From Flavobacteriaceae bacterium (lineage in GTDB: Bacteria; Bacteroidota; Bacteroidia; Flavobacteriales; Flavobacteriaceae), in assembly GCA_021648445.1 (NCBI GenBank), contig JAKISU010000005.1, forward strand, positions 1 through 51,319: 51,319 nt of DNA. The letters run 5' to 3'. The notes beneath the pieces are model-generated. The model was given only the letters and a program-made list of their open reading frames with translations, did not search any database and was not told the origin of the DNA. Below, in pieces: positions 25,054 through 33,216 of this stretch. The translations under genes and the position numbers were made by a program. Every line of letters starts with the position of its first letter. Positions within the stretch are counted from its first letter, which is position 1.

Positions 25054-26160
25054 ATGCTATTTACTGTATTATTTTATGTTTTTGTTATTAGCGTAACTAT
25101 TCAACTACTATATTATCTTTTCCTTTTCGGAAAATTCTCTTTTTCAAATCAGCAAAAAATAACTCCTAAAGCTATTCCTGTTTCAATAATTATCTGTGCT
25201 AAAAACGAAGCTGAAAATTTAAACGAAAACCTTACATCAATATTAACTCAAAACTATCCAAATTTTGAAGTAATTGTAGTTAATGATGCTTCAACTGATA
25301 ACACGATATCAATACTCAATACATTTAAAAACGACTATCTCAATTTAAAGATTGTCGACATTAAACCAACTCCAGAATATAGAGGAAATAAAAAAAATGC
25401 GGCCACTAAAGGCATTGAAATGACCACAAATGAACATCTTCTTTTTACAGATGCTGATTGCAAACCCAATTCAAAAAACTGGATTATTGAAATGACTTCA
25501 CAGTTTACCGAAGATAAAACGATTATTTTAGGCTATGGTAGCTATCAAAAAATTAAGAATTCATTGTTGAATAAGCTAATTCGCTTTGAAACCTTATTAA
25601 CTGCTGTGCAGTATTTTTCTTACGCAAAAATCGGAATTCCATATATGGGTGTTGGTAGAAATCTAGCCTATACTAAAAACGTTTTTAATAAAGCAAACGG
25701 ATTCTCAAATCATGCTCATATACAATCTGGTGATGATGATCTATTGATCAATCAGATAGCAAACAAAAAAAATACAGCTATTTGTTTTTCTAAAACGAGT
25801 TTTACTATCTCTAAACCTAAAAAAACATTCACTAAATGGTTTAAACAAAAAAGAAGACATCTAACCACAGCTAATCATTACAATCCTATTCATCAATTTC
25901 TATTAGGTCTATTTTATCTTTCACAATTTCTATTTTGGATATTAGCAATAATACTGCTTGTTTTATCGTTTAAATGGCAACTTGTAACTATTTTACTAAT
26001 TATCCGACTAACAACTCAATATATAATTCTAGGAAATTCAGCTAAAAAGCTATGTGAAAAAGACCTTATTATATTTTTTCCTATACTTGACTTTATACTT
26101 GTTATTTCTCAATTCGGAGTTTATTTAAGTAATTTGATATCAAAACCTACATCTTGGTAA
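25054..26160 (+). CDS. Membrane-bound glycosyltransferase family 2
   Basis: 368 residues. An N-terminal membrane helix (about 3-25) leads to a GT-A domain: PVSIIICAKNEAENLNENLT (about 42-61), VVNDASTDNTISIL, LLFTDADCKPNS (DAD metal site, about 128-139), IQSGDDDLLINQIA (about 223-236) and KKTFTKWFKQKRRHL (the Q/RxxRW-like acceptor motif). Two or three C-terminal membrane helices (about 285-360) follow. This is the processive-type or lipid-substrate GT2 layout. The next gene, for a sigma factor, overlaps its last codons (TTG at 26154). Confidence 0.85.
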   Translation: MLFTVLFYVFVISVTIQLLYYLFLFGKFSFSNQQKITPKAIPVSIIICAKNEAENLNENLTSILTQNYPNFEVIVVNDASTDNTISILNTFKNDYLNLKIVDIKPTPEYRGNKKNAATKGIEMTTNEHLLFTDADCKPNSKNWIIEMTSQFTEDKTIILGYGSYQKIKNSLLNKLIRFETLLTAVQYFSYAKIGIPYMGVGRNLAYTKNVFNKANGFSNHAHIQSGDDDLLINQIANKKNTAICFSKTSFTISKPKKTFTKWFKQKRRHLTTANHYNPIHQFLLGLFYLSQFLFWILAIILLVLSFKWQLVTILLIIRLTTQYIILGNSAKKLCEKDLIIFFPILDFILVISQFGVYLSNLISKPTSW

Positions 26161-26720
26161 ATAAAACAAAAGACATATTAGAAACTATCAATAAAGCCAA
26201 AGAAGGAAAAGATACTGCCTATACTTCATTATTAAATATGTTTTGGAAAGATATCTATCGTTTCTTATATCGTAAAACTAATAATGAAAATGAAGCGGAA
26301 GATCTTACCATCAGAACATTTGCAAAAGCATTTGATAAGATCCATACTTTTGATGAAAAATATGAATTTAAAACATGGTTGATCTCAATTTCAAATAATT
26401 TATATATAGATCAATTACGAAAGCGAAAGACCGAAACCATATCTATCCATAAAGAAAGTTCTGAAGCCCATAAAATAAAAGATGAAGAACCTACCCCTGC
26501 CGATAAATTGATCATTGAACAAAATCTGGCAGAATTACTTGCCTATATCAAACAATTGAAACCTCATTATCAAGAAATTATCAATCTTCGTTTTTTTCAA
26601 GAAATGAGCTATAAAGAAATGGCTGAAACACTCAATGAACCGATGAGTAATATTAAAGTCAAACTACTTCGAGCCAAAAAATTATTGGCTGAAATCATTA
26701 ACAAACAGAATATCGATTAA
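26154..26720 (+). CDS. Sigma-70 family (ECF-like) RNA polymerase sigma factor
   Basis: 188 residues. Region 2 is at about 22-90 (YRFLYRKTNNENEAEDLTIR, FDEKYEFKTWLISISNNLYI: -10 recognition) and region 4 at about 125-180 (LKPHYQEIINLRFFQEMSYK, then EMAETLNEPMSNIKVKLLRA, the helix-turn-helix). No anti-sigma factor gene is next to it. It starts with TTG overlapping the upstream glycosyltransferase stop by 7 bp. In Bacteroidota this subgroup is often constitutively expressed; target genes cannot be inferred here. Confidence 0.86.
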   Translation: MVNKTKDILETINKAKEGKDTAYTSLLNMFWKDIYRFLYRKTNNENEAEDLTIRTFAKAFDKIHTFDEKYEFKTWLISISNNLYIDQLRKRKTETISIHKESSEAHKIKDEEPTPADKLIIEQNLAELLAYIKQLKPHYQEIINLRFFQEMSYKEMAETLNEPMSNIKVKLLRAKKLLAEIINKQNID

Positions 26721-26766
26721 TTTTTTTTAGTATTTTCACATCTTTTAATTATTTAACCATTTATGT

Positions 26767-27987
26767 GTGAAAAAAAATTGGATTAAATCTCTCGGACCGG
26801 GGTTATTGTTTGCAGGTGCTGCCATTGGCGTGTCACATTTAGTACAATCTACACGTGCCGGTGCCGATTTCGGATTCGGTTTATTATGGGCATTAGTGCT
26901 GGTAAATATCTTCAAATATCCTTTTTTTCAATATGGCCCCAGATATGCAACTGCTACCGGCGAAAGCTTAATTGACGGTTATAAAAAGCTAGGCAAAGGT
27001 GTTTTAATACTATATTATATCCTCACTTTTACTACTATGTTTACCATTCAAGCTGCTGTTACCATTGTAACGGCAGGGTTGGCAGTTAATCTTTTCGGTA
27101 TTACCCCTGATCTGACTATTTGGAGTATTATAATAACTATCATATCAGTCTCAATTTTATTAATTGGTAAGTATAAATTACTCGATAATCTTATCAAGGT
27201 AATTATTGTAGTACTTACAGTAAGTACAATTATCGCAGTTGGTACAGCATTGTTCAATACTACAAAATCGTATGATTTTGTGCAAATATTCCCTAAAGGA
27301 ACCTTAGAAATTGGCTTTTTAATTGCCTTCTTAGGGTGGATGCCGGCTCCTTTAGATATTTCAGCTTGGCATTCTTTATGGGCAATCGAAAAACAAAAAG
27401 ATCTTAAAAAGGGTTTTGATACCAAACAGGCTATTTTTGACTTTAATATCGGTTATATAGCAACTGTGTTTCTAGCCATCTGTTTTTTATCTTTGGGCAC
27501 ATTGGTTATGTTTAATTCTGGAAATGAATTTAGTAGTAGCGCAGGAAAATTTGCACAACAAATTATCAATTTATATACAGAAAACTTAGGAAGTCAAACT
27601 TCTATTTTTATAGCAATTGCTGCATTTACTACTATGTTTAGTACAACCTTAACAACCTTAGATGCTTCGCCTAGAGCTATGGCAAAAACGACAGAATTAT
27701 TATTTAACAAAACCTATAAATTCAATTATATTATATGGATAACGTTACTTGCTATAGGTACTGTATTGATTTTAACACTATTTATTTCTAACATGATAAC
27801 AATGATTAAAATAGCAACTATTTTATCATTTTTAACAGCACCATTTTATGCCATTGCTAATTTTATGTTGATTTCTAGTAAGCATACTCCTAAAGAATGG
27901 CATCCTTCTATAACAATGAAAGTTATTAGTTATTTAGGAATTATTTTCCTGATCGGATTTAGTATTTGGTATTTAATGAATTTATGA
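26767..27987 (+). CDS. Nramp-related divalent metal transporter, atypical motifs
   Basis: 406 residues with about 11 membrane helices. It begins SLGPGLLFAGAAIGVSHLVQ and STRAGADFGFGLLWAL, aligning with TM1 of Nramp transporters, but the canonical metal-binding DPGN is absent (GVSH in its place). In TM6 the canonical MPHN is replaced by GWMPAPLDISAWHS. The general fold markers (KYPFFQYGPRYATATGESLI, LTTLDASPRAMAKTTELLF) remain. So this belongs to the divergent, Nramp-like group, and transport of Mn/Fe should not be assumed. It starts with GTG 46 bp after the sigma factor gene. Confidence 0.8.
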   Translation: MKKNWIKSLGPGLLFAGAAIGVSHLVQSTRAGADFGFGLLWALVLVNIFKYPFFQYGPRYATATGESLIDGYKKLGKGVLILYYILTFTTMFTIQAAVTIVTAGLAVNLFGITPDLTIWSIIITIISVSILLIGKYKLLDNLIKVIIVVLTVSTIIAVGTALFNTTKSYDFVQIFPKGTLEIGFLIAFLGWMPAPLDISAWHSLWAIEKQKDLKKGFDTKQAIFDFNIGYIATVFLAICFLSLGTLVMFNSGNEFSSSAGKFAQQIINLYTENLGSQTSIFIAIAAFTTMFSTTLTTLDASPRAMAKTTELLFNKTYKFNYIIWITLLAIGTVLILTLFISNMITMIKIATILSFLTAPFYAIANFMLISSKHTPKEWHPSITMKVISYLGIIFLIGFSIWYLMNL

Positions 27988-27992
27988 TTTGG

Positions 27993-28013
27993 GAGTTATG
28001 AGTTACGAGTTAT
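27993..28013. repeat. 7-bp tandem repeat (GAGTTAT/GAGTTAC, 3 units)
   Basis: GAGTTAT, GAGTTAC, GAGTTAT directly after the transporter stop codon at 27987. Confidence 0.5.
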
Positions 28014-28044
28014 AAATTTTGATTTAAAATTTGAGATTTACTTT

Positions 28045-28348
28045 AGGGTATCTCTATTAATTCATTTGCATCAATCCCGATAGCTATCCGGGATCAGAGC
28101 TTTTCTTAGACGAATAAAATTTATAAAGCACTACCCGCCTGAATGACGAAGTCGGGCAGGTCGAGATAATGCAAGGGAATTTTATGAAGTATAAGGGAAA
28201 CTCTGAAAACCCTTTGGGAACAATGATAACAAACAATCTGCTTCGGGAATTTTATTTTGAAATAGAAAAACTATTTCAAAAAAAATGTACCTCGCATATC
28301 ATTTATTCTAATTGTTTTTTGAAAGAAATGAATTAATAGAGGTACCCT
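28045..28348. mobile_element. 304-bp element with 23-bp terminal inverted repeats (MITE-like)
   Basis: The left end at 28045-28067 begins AGGGTATCTCTATTAATTCA; the right end at 28326-28348 is its inverse complement with a single mismatch in 23 positions. The interior holds a TCCCGATAGCTATCCGGGAT palindrome (28074-28094), a GC-rich island (28131-28160) and no reading frame of note. Single end sequences of the same kind are found at 690-708 and 17230-17249. The element ends 17 bp before the lipA -7 box, so it may provide or have replaced part of the lipA upstream region. Confidence 0.7.
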
Positions 28349-28364
28349 TCACATTATTCCTTCG

Positions 28365-28372
28365 TAACTTTG
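28365..28372 (+). promoter_or_regulatory. Putative -7 box of lipA
   Basis: TAACTTTG matches TAnnTTTG, 18 bp before the ATG at 28391. The -33 position falls inside the right terminal repeat of the 304-bp element. Confidence 0.45.
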
Positions 28373-28390
28373 CATTTCAATATGTAGTTT

Positions 28391-29257
28391 ATGTCTGAAG
28401 AATCTGTAATCGTTCCTTTAAAAAAGCCCAAGTGGTTACGTGTAAAATTGCCTATTGGAAAAAAATACACAGAATTACGCAGTTTGGTTGATAAATATGA
28501 TTTGCACACAATTTGTACAAGTGGTAGTTGTCCAAATATGGGTGAATGCTGGGGTGAAGGTACTGCTACCTTTATGATCTTAGGAAATATCTGTACACGT
28601 TCATGCGGATTTTGCGGTGTAAAAACCGGAAGACCGGGAACTATTGACTGGGAAGAACCCGAAAAAGTAGCACGTTCAATTAAATTAATGAAAATCAAAC
28701 ATGCCGTTATTACTTCTGTTGATAGGGATGATCTAAAAGATGGTGGTTCTATTATTTGGGCAGAAACCATTGATGCCATTCGCAGGGCAAATCCTGAAAC
28801 AACCTTAGAAACGTTGATTCCTGATTTTCAATTCATACAAAAAAATATAGACAGAATCATTGCTGTAGCACCCGAAGTAGTTTCACATAATGTTGAAACT
28901 GTACGGCGTTTAACACGAGAAGTTCGTATTCAAGCAAAATACGACAGAAGTTTAGGTGTTTTAAAATATTTAAAAGATAGCGGTATCAACAGAACAAAAT
29001 CCGGCATTATGCTTGGCTTAGGTGAAAAAGAAGAAGAAGTACTCCAAACTATGGAAGATCTAAAAAATGTAAATGTTGATGTGATAACTATTGGTCAATA
29101 TTTACAGCCTAGTAAAAAGCATTTACCTGTAAAAGAGTTTATTATACCAGATCAATTTAAGAAATATGAAAAAATTGGTTTAGAGATGGGTTTTAGACAT
29201 GTAGAAAGTGGTGCTTTGGTTCGTTCTTCTTATAAAGCACAAAAGCATATTTTATAA
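28391..29257 (+). CDS. lipA: Lipoyl synthase
   Basis: 288 residues, standard length. It inserts two sulfur atoms into octanoyl groups on lipoate-dependent enzymes by radical-SAM chemistry. Two Fe-S cluster motifs are visible: [20 protein letters not shown] (auxiliary cluster, about 38-57) and [20 protein letters not shown] (CxxxCxxC radical-SAM cluster, about 63-82). [35 protein letters not shown] and the C-terminal RSSYKA serine region follow. Fully conserved and probably functional. Confidence 0.97.
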   Translation: MSEESVIVPLKKPKWLRVKLPIGKKYTELRSLVDKYDLHTICTSGSCPNMGECWGEGTATFMILGNICTRSCGFCGVKTGRPGTIDWEEPEKVARSIKLMKIKHAVITSVDRDDLKDGGSIIWAETIDAIRRANPETTLETLIPDFQFIQKNIDRIIAVAPEVVSHNVETVRRLTREVRIQAKYDRSLGVLKYLKDSGINRTKSGIMLGLGEKEEEVLQTMEDLKNVNVDVITIGQYLQPSKKHLPVKEFIIPDQFKKYEKIGLEMGFRHVESGALVRSSYKAQKHIL

Positions 29258-29315
29258 GGTTTCTTAACATTTTTTTAGTACTATTTAACGGTAACTTAAC
29301 AATACTTACACAATT

Positions 29316-29332
29316 TTGGCATAACAATTGTC
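29316..29332 (+). promoter_or_regulatory. Candidate sigma-54 (RpoN) promoter
   Basis: TTGGCATAACAATTGTC has the GG of the -24 element (29318-29319) and, exactly ten bases later, GT in place of the -12 GC (29330-29331). It fits TGGCAC-N5-TTGC except for the last C. Upstream, 29263-29312 is rich in TTAAC repeats that could bind an activator. Predicted start about 29342. Confidence 0.45.
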
Positions 29333-29342
29333 GTTATATATA

Positions 29343-29428
29343 CGAAGCAAATTAATAATTTGTTTTCATTGTATAAATTATTTGAGTTAGTTAAAAAAGA
29401 GCGTCCTACTTGTAGGACGTTTTTTTAG
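29343..29428 (+). ncRNA. Candidate small RNA (about 85 nt) ending at a strong terminator
   Basis: The stretch between the candidate sigma-54 promoter and the terminator at 29402-29427 has no ATG and is not part of a gene. Its 3' end is a perfect 8-bp stem and U-run, as in many bacterial small RNAs. A short frame from a TTG at 29361 (22 codons) reads through the terminator and is not convincing. Alternatively, this is only the 3' end of the lipA transcript. Confidence 0.35.
29402..29427 (+). terminator. Rho-independent terminator
   Basis: CGTCCTAC (29402-29409), loop TT, GTAGGACG (29412-29419), then a T-run to 29426. It ends either lipA (172 bp away) or the small RNA candidate. Confidence 0.9.
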
Positions 29429-29453
29429 TTTATAATTATCTATACCTTTTTTA

Positions 29454-29503
29454 ATAAAAAATTCTTGAAACCGACTATCCCCGAGGCAAGCCGTCGGGAA
29501 TTC
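29454..29503. repeat. Dispersed repeat shared with 17175-17226
   Basis: AATTCTTGAAACCGACTATC followed by CCCGAGGCAAGCCGTCGGG matches the sequence at 17181-17226 (AATTCTTGTAACTGACTATC, then CCCAAGGTAAGCCATTGGGG) at about 85 percent by eye. The second half forms an imperfect hairpin. Both copies are intergenic. Confidence 0.5.
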
Positions 29504-29645
29504 TTTTGATTAAATTAACCAATAAAATAGGCTAGATACATTTTCTTTTTATTGTCCTGGAATTTATTGTATTTCATCTATAGGAAAAAATGTTAACTTG
29601 TGGTCATAATAAATATAGCTCTAGTTTAGAGCGGTGTTGTTGTCA

Positions 29646-29745
29646 TTAACCACAAGGAACTCAAAGATTTACACAAAGCTCAGAAAGAATTATTTTCATT
29701 TTACCTTGTACTCTTTGTGCCACCCACAGTGTTCTTAGTGGTTAA
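29646..29745. repeat. 100-bp element with imperfect 17-bp terminal inverted repeats
   Basis: TTAACCACAAGGAACTC at 29646 and, on the other strand from 29745, TTAACCACTAAGAACAC (14 of 17 matches). The inner part has repeated ACAAAG/CAAAG motifs. It lies in the long gap between lipA and the araC-like gene; nothing else is recognised there besides the RNA candidate and the repeat at 29454. Confidence 0.45.
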
Positions 29746-29844
29746 ACAAAAAATATCAACACGATTATAAACTAGAACCATGAAAAATAAGTTAAATTTG
29801 AGGTTTTTGCGCAGACTCTCGTTGCCACACATTAAAACAAACAT

Positions 29845-30759
29845 TTGAGTAATCAAAAAGAAAATATAATTCGGATAAATAGAGTAAAAGAACACATTGA
29901 AAAAAATGTAGAAAAAGAATTACCTTTAGCAGAATTAGCATCAATTGCTAATTTTTCACCTTTCCATTTTCAAAGAATATTCAAATCTATTGTTAAAGAA
30001 ACACCTAAACAATATATCAAACGGTTACGACTTGAGGCAACAGCTCATGATATTGTGGCAAAATCTGAAACGTCTTTATTTGAAGTTGCTATTCAATATG
30101 GATTTAATTCTTTAGAAGCATTTTCAAGAGCATTTAAAAATTATTATGGATTAAGTCCTGATAGGTTTAGGAAAAAAAATGATAAAGAAAAAATTGCTAT
30201 TCTTCAATCAAAGATGGACTCTATAGGACAAAACAAAATTAACCAAACATCTTTTCTATCATCTGAAATTGATACAGAGTTAGAGGGCTTAGAAGTAAAA
30301 GTAATAAAACTACCACCTAAAAAGTTGATTTACATTTCTGTAACCTTAAAAGATATTGATACAGTTATAGATGGGTATAAAAGAATAAAACAATGGGCGT
30401 CAGCAAGGGATTTAATAAATTCTAATACTGAAGTATTTGCATTAATGCGAGATTATCCTGCTTTTACTGCATTGGATAAATGTAGATTTCTTACTTGTAT
30501 TTCTGTTAAATCGAAACCTGATATTTCCGGAGAAATAAATTACCAAGAAATTCCGTCAAGAACTTATGCAACATATAGAATTAATGGAGGTATTGACGAA
30601 TTAGTCAAATCTGTAACCAAATTTGTTATGCAATGGCTACCAGAAAGTGGTTTTGAAATAAATCACGTTCCTGCTATTATTATTCCTCTTGATGACCCTA
30701 TTACAAATCATCCACACGATATTTCTTATCAATTTTATATTGCCTTATCCCCAAAATAA
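29845..30759 (+). CDS. AraC family transcriptional regulator with GyrI-like ligand-binding domain
   Basis: 304 residues. The DNA-binding domain comes first (about 8-108): two helix-turn-helix units, LPLAELASIANFSPFHFQRI and SLFEVAIQYGFNSLEAFSRA, then FKNYYGLSPDRFRKK. The second half (about 140-303) is a GyrI/Rob-type effector-binding fold (VKVIKLPPKKLIYISVTLKD, then SRTYATYRINGGIDELVKSV, and VPAIIIPLDDP), which in relatives binds small hydrophobic or cationic compounds. Translation probably starts at TTG 29845. It is followed by paired direct repeats and a TonB receptor gene, its likely target. Confidence 0.88.
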   Translation: MSNQKENIIRINRVKEHIEKNVEKELPLAELASIANFSPFHFQRIFKSIVKETPKQYIKRLRLEATAHDIVAKSETSLFEVAIQYGFNSLEAFSRAFKNYYGLSPDRFRKKNDKEKIAILQSKMDSIGQNKINQTSFLSSEIDTELEGLEVKVIKLPPKKLIYISVTLKDIDTVIDGYKRIKQWASARDLINSNTEVFALMRDYPAFTALDKCRFLTCISVKSKPDISGEINYQEIPSRTYATYRINGGIDELVKSVTKFVMQWLPESGFEINHVPAIIIPLDDPITNHPHDISYQFYIALSPK

Positions 30760-30765
30760 AAAGAA

Positions 30766-30799
30766 TCGCAAGAAATGTTAAACACTTCGCAAGAAATGT
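30766..30799 (+). promoter_or_regulatory. Two 13-bp direct repeats 21 bp apart: candidate AraC-type operator
   Basis: TCGCAAGAAATGT occurs at 30766-30778 and again at 30787-30799, exactly 21 bp apart, two helical turns. AraC-family proteins bind such direct half-sites at 21-bp spacing. The second copy ends 24 bp before the predicted -7 box (30824), so it overlaps the -33 region, as in activated araBAD-type promoters. Confidence 0.6.
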
Positions 30800-30823
30800 G
30801 AAAATTAGCCCAATAATACATCT

Positions 30824-30831
30824 TAATTTTG
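30824..30831 (+). promoter_or_regulatory. Putative -7 box of the TonB receptor operon
   Basis: TAATTTTG matches TAnnTTTG, 31 bp before the ATG at 30863 and 24 bp after the second direct repeat. Confidence 0.5.
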
Positions 30832-30862
30832 CATCAATTTTAACAAAAAATGATACACGATT

Positions 30863-33193
30863 ATGAGATATATTATATTTATCCTTACATTATTTTTACT
30901 AACAATTATGGTATCAGCTCAACAATTAACTCAAACAATTAAAGGAAAAGTAGTTGACCAAGACTCAGAAGTTCCTTTACCTTATGTTAATGTGGTTTTG
31001 CTAGATACAGACCCTATTATCGGATCCACAACAGATGACAATGGGAATTTTATTTTAGAAAATGTACCTGTTGGAAGGTATAGCCTTCAAGTTTCATTTA
31101 TTGGGTACGAATCTGTAATTGTAACAGAACTTATTGTATCATCCTCCAAGGTTTCTTATGTAGAAATAAGTATGAAAGAAAATGCAGTATCACTTGGGGA
31201 AATAGTAATAAAACCAAGACTACATAAAGAAAAAGTCCTCAACAAAATGGCAACTGTAAGTGCCAGAATGTTAAGCGTAGAAGAAGCCAAACGGTACGCA
31301 GGAGGGTTTGATGATCCTGCCAGACTTGCATCTTCATTTGCAGGAGTGGCAAGTGGTGTGAATAGTAATGCAATTATTGTAAGAGGTAATGCTCCTAAAT
31401 CTTTACAATGGAAAATGGAAGGCATTGAAATTCCAAACCCCAATCATTTTGCCGATTTGACAGGTATGGGTGGCGGAGCACTAACTGCGTTGAGCGGTCA
31501 GTTGCTTGCCAATTCCGATTTTTTTACGGGTGCATTTCCAGCAGAATATAATAATGCATTGTCTGGTGTGTTTGATATATTTATGCGAACAGGCAATAAT
31601 GAAGACTATGAACATACGTTACAGGTAGGGGTTATGGGTATTGACGTGGCATCCGAAGGCCCTTTTAAAAAAGGAAAAAACGCATCTTACCTATTCAATT
31701 ACCGCTATTCTACTTTTGGTCTCGTAGGTCAAATAACCAATGCCAATGAGGGAATTGACTACCAAGATCTTTCATTCAAACTAAACTTCCCAACAAAAAA
31801 GGCAGGTGTGTTTTCTGTTTGGGGTCTTGGTTTGATTGATGGAGCAAAAGTAAAAATAAAAGACAGTGAAGAAAGATATTATTCATCTGACAAAGAAGAT
31901 TATGATGCCAAACAATTTATGGCAACAACAGGAATAAATCACAAGATATTTATTAACGATAAATCACTATTAAAAACAACCTTAGCAACTACAGTTAGCG
32001 GTATTGATTGGAAAATTAAACGGTTAGATGCCCAAGAAGAATTACTACCTCAAAGTAACATAGAAAATACGACTTGGAACTTTGTATTAAACTCTTCTCT
32101 AAACACTAAAATAAGCAAGAAACACACCAACAAAATAGGGTTTACAGTTACAGGAATGCAGTACAATATACTACTTGAAGATGCTTTAGTTTCTGGCACA
32201 CCACTCACAACGATAACTGATGAAACCGGGTTTAGCACCTTGCTTTCCGCATATAGTAGTTCGGCTATTCATATAAACAATAGGCTTACTGTCAATATGG
32301 GTCTAAATGCACAACTTTTTACATTAAATAACAACTTTACGATAGAACCACGAATTGGAGCAAAATGGCAATGGACAACTAATCAGCAAATTGGATTTGG
32401 TTATGGATTGCACAGTCGTCTGGAAAGATTAAATTACTTTTTTACAAGAGATGCATTAACAGGAGAATTCAACAATCAGGATATGGACTTTACGAAAGCC
32501 CATCATTTTGTGTTGAGTTATAGTAATAACCTATCCAAAAATTTATTGCTTAAAGTTGAACCTTATTATCAAATTTTATTTAATGTTCCAGTAGTAGCAA
32601 ACAGTTCATTTTCATTCATTAACCTTAGAGATAATTGGTTTATTAATGATAAATTTGAAAACACAGGGAAAGGTAGAAATTATGGAGTTGATATTACCCT
32701 TGAAAAATATTTAACAAAAGGTTATTACTTTATGTTGACCACATCGCTATTTAATTCGGAATATACCGGAGGAGATGGAATATGGAGAAACACAAGGTTT
32801 AATATGAACTATTTGTTCAATCTGCTTGGCGGAAGAGAATGGAATCTTGGTAAAAACAAACAAAATGTATTAGGGCTAAATATTCGTCTTACATATCAAG
32901 GAGGAGAACGATTTACGCCTTATAAGTTGGGAGAGTCTATTATTGCTGAAGAAGTTGTTTTTGATGAAACCAACGCATTTTCACAACAAATTGACCCTGC
33001 GTTTATTGCTCATTTTACAGCAAGTTATAGGATAAACAAGAAGAATACCTCTCACGAATTTGCATTAAAAGTATTGAATGCAACAAGTTATGGAGATTTT
33101 CAAGGGTTTCAGTACAATTTTATTGAACAAACTGTTGATGAAAACAGGGAAACGATTATGATTCCTAATCTTAGTTACAAAATAGAATTTTAA
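30863..33193 (+). CDS. TonB-dependent outer-membrane receptor with N-terminal carboxypeptidase-like domain
   Basis: 776 residues. A signal peptide (RYIIFILTLFLLTIMVSAQ, cleavage about 19) is followed by a CarbopepD_reg_2 beta-sandwich (about 24-110; IKGKVVDQDSEVPLPYVNVV, GSTTDDNGNFILENVPVGRY), a plug domain (about 125-240; VRGNAPKSLQWKMEGIEIPN) and a 22-strand-type barrel ending NLSYKIEF. The ligand is unknown. It is not a SusC-type protein (no SusD neighbour). It heads a likely operon with the ICMT-like gene 23 bp on and the metallohydrolase gene. A partial second copy of its 3' end lies at 34787-34879. Confidence 0.88.
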   Translation: MRYIIFILTLFLLTIMVSAQQLTQTIKGKVVDQDSEVPLPYVNVVLLDTDPIIGSTTDDNGNFILENVPVGRYSLQVSFIGYESVIVTELIVSSSKVSYVEISMKENAVSLGEIVIKPRLHKEKVLNKMATVSARMLSVEEAKRYAGGFDDPARLASSFAGVASGVNSNAIIVRGNAPKSLQWKMEGIEIPNPNHFADLTGMGGGALTALSGQLLANSDFFTGAFPAEYNNALSGVFDIFMRTGNNEDYEHTLQVGVMGIDVASEGPFKKGKNASYLFNYRYSTFGLVGQITNANEGIDYQDLSFKLNFPTKKAGVFSVWGLGLIDGAKVKIKDSEERYYSSDKEDYDAKQFMATTGINHKIFINDKSLLKTTLATTVSGIDWKIKRLDAQEELLPQSNIENTTWNFVLNSSLNTKISKKHTNKIGFTVTGMQYNILLEDALVSGTPLTTITDETGFSTLLSAYSSSAIHINNRLTVNMGLNAQLFTLNNNFTIEPRIGAKWQWTTNQQIGFGYGLHSRLERLNYFFTRDALTGEFNNQDMDFTKAHHFVLSYSNNLSKNLLLKVEPYYQILFNVPVVANSSFSFINLRDNWFINDKFENTGKGRNYGVDITLEKYLTKGYYFMLTTSLFNSEYTGGDGIWRNTRFNMNYLFNLLGGREWNLGKNKQNVLGLNIRLTYQGGERFTPYKLGESIIAEEVVFDETNAFSQQIDPAFIAHFTASYRINKKNTSHEFALKVLNATSYGDFQGFQYNFIEQTVDENRETIMIPNLSYKIEF

Positions 33194-33216
33194 ACTAACT
33201 GTTATAATCTCTAATT

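Noticed and set aside
29361-29428. Short TTG-started frame (22 codons) in the small RNA candidate
   Set aside because: It reads through a perfect terminator stem and U-run; no ribosome-binding context.
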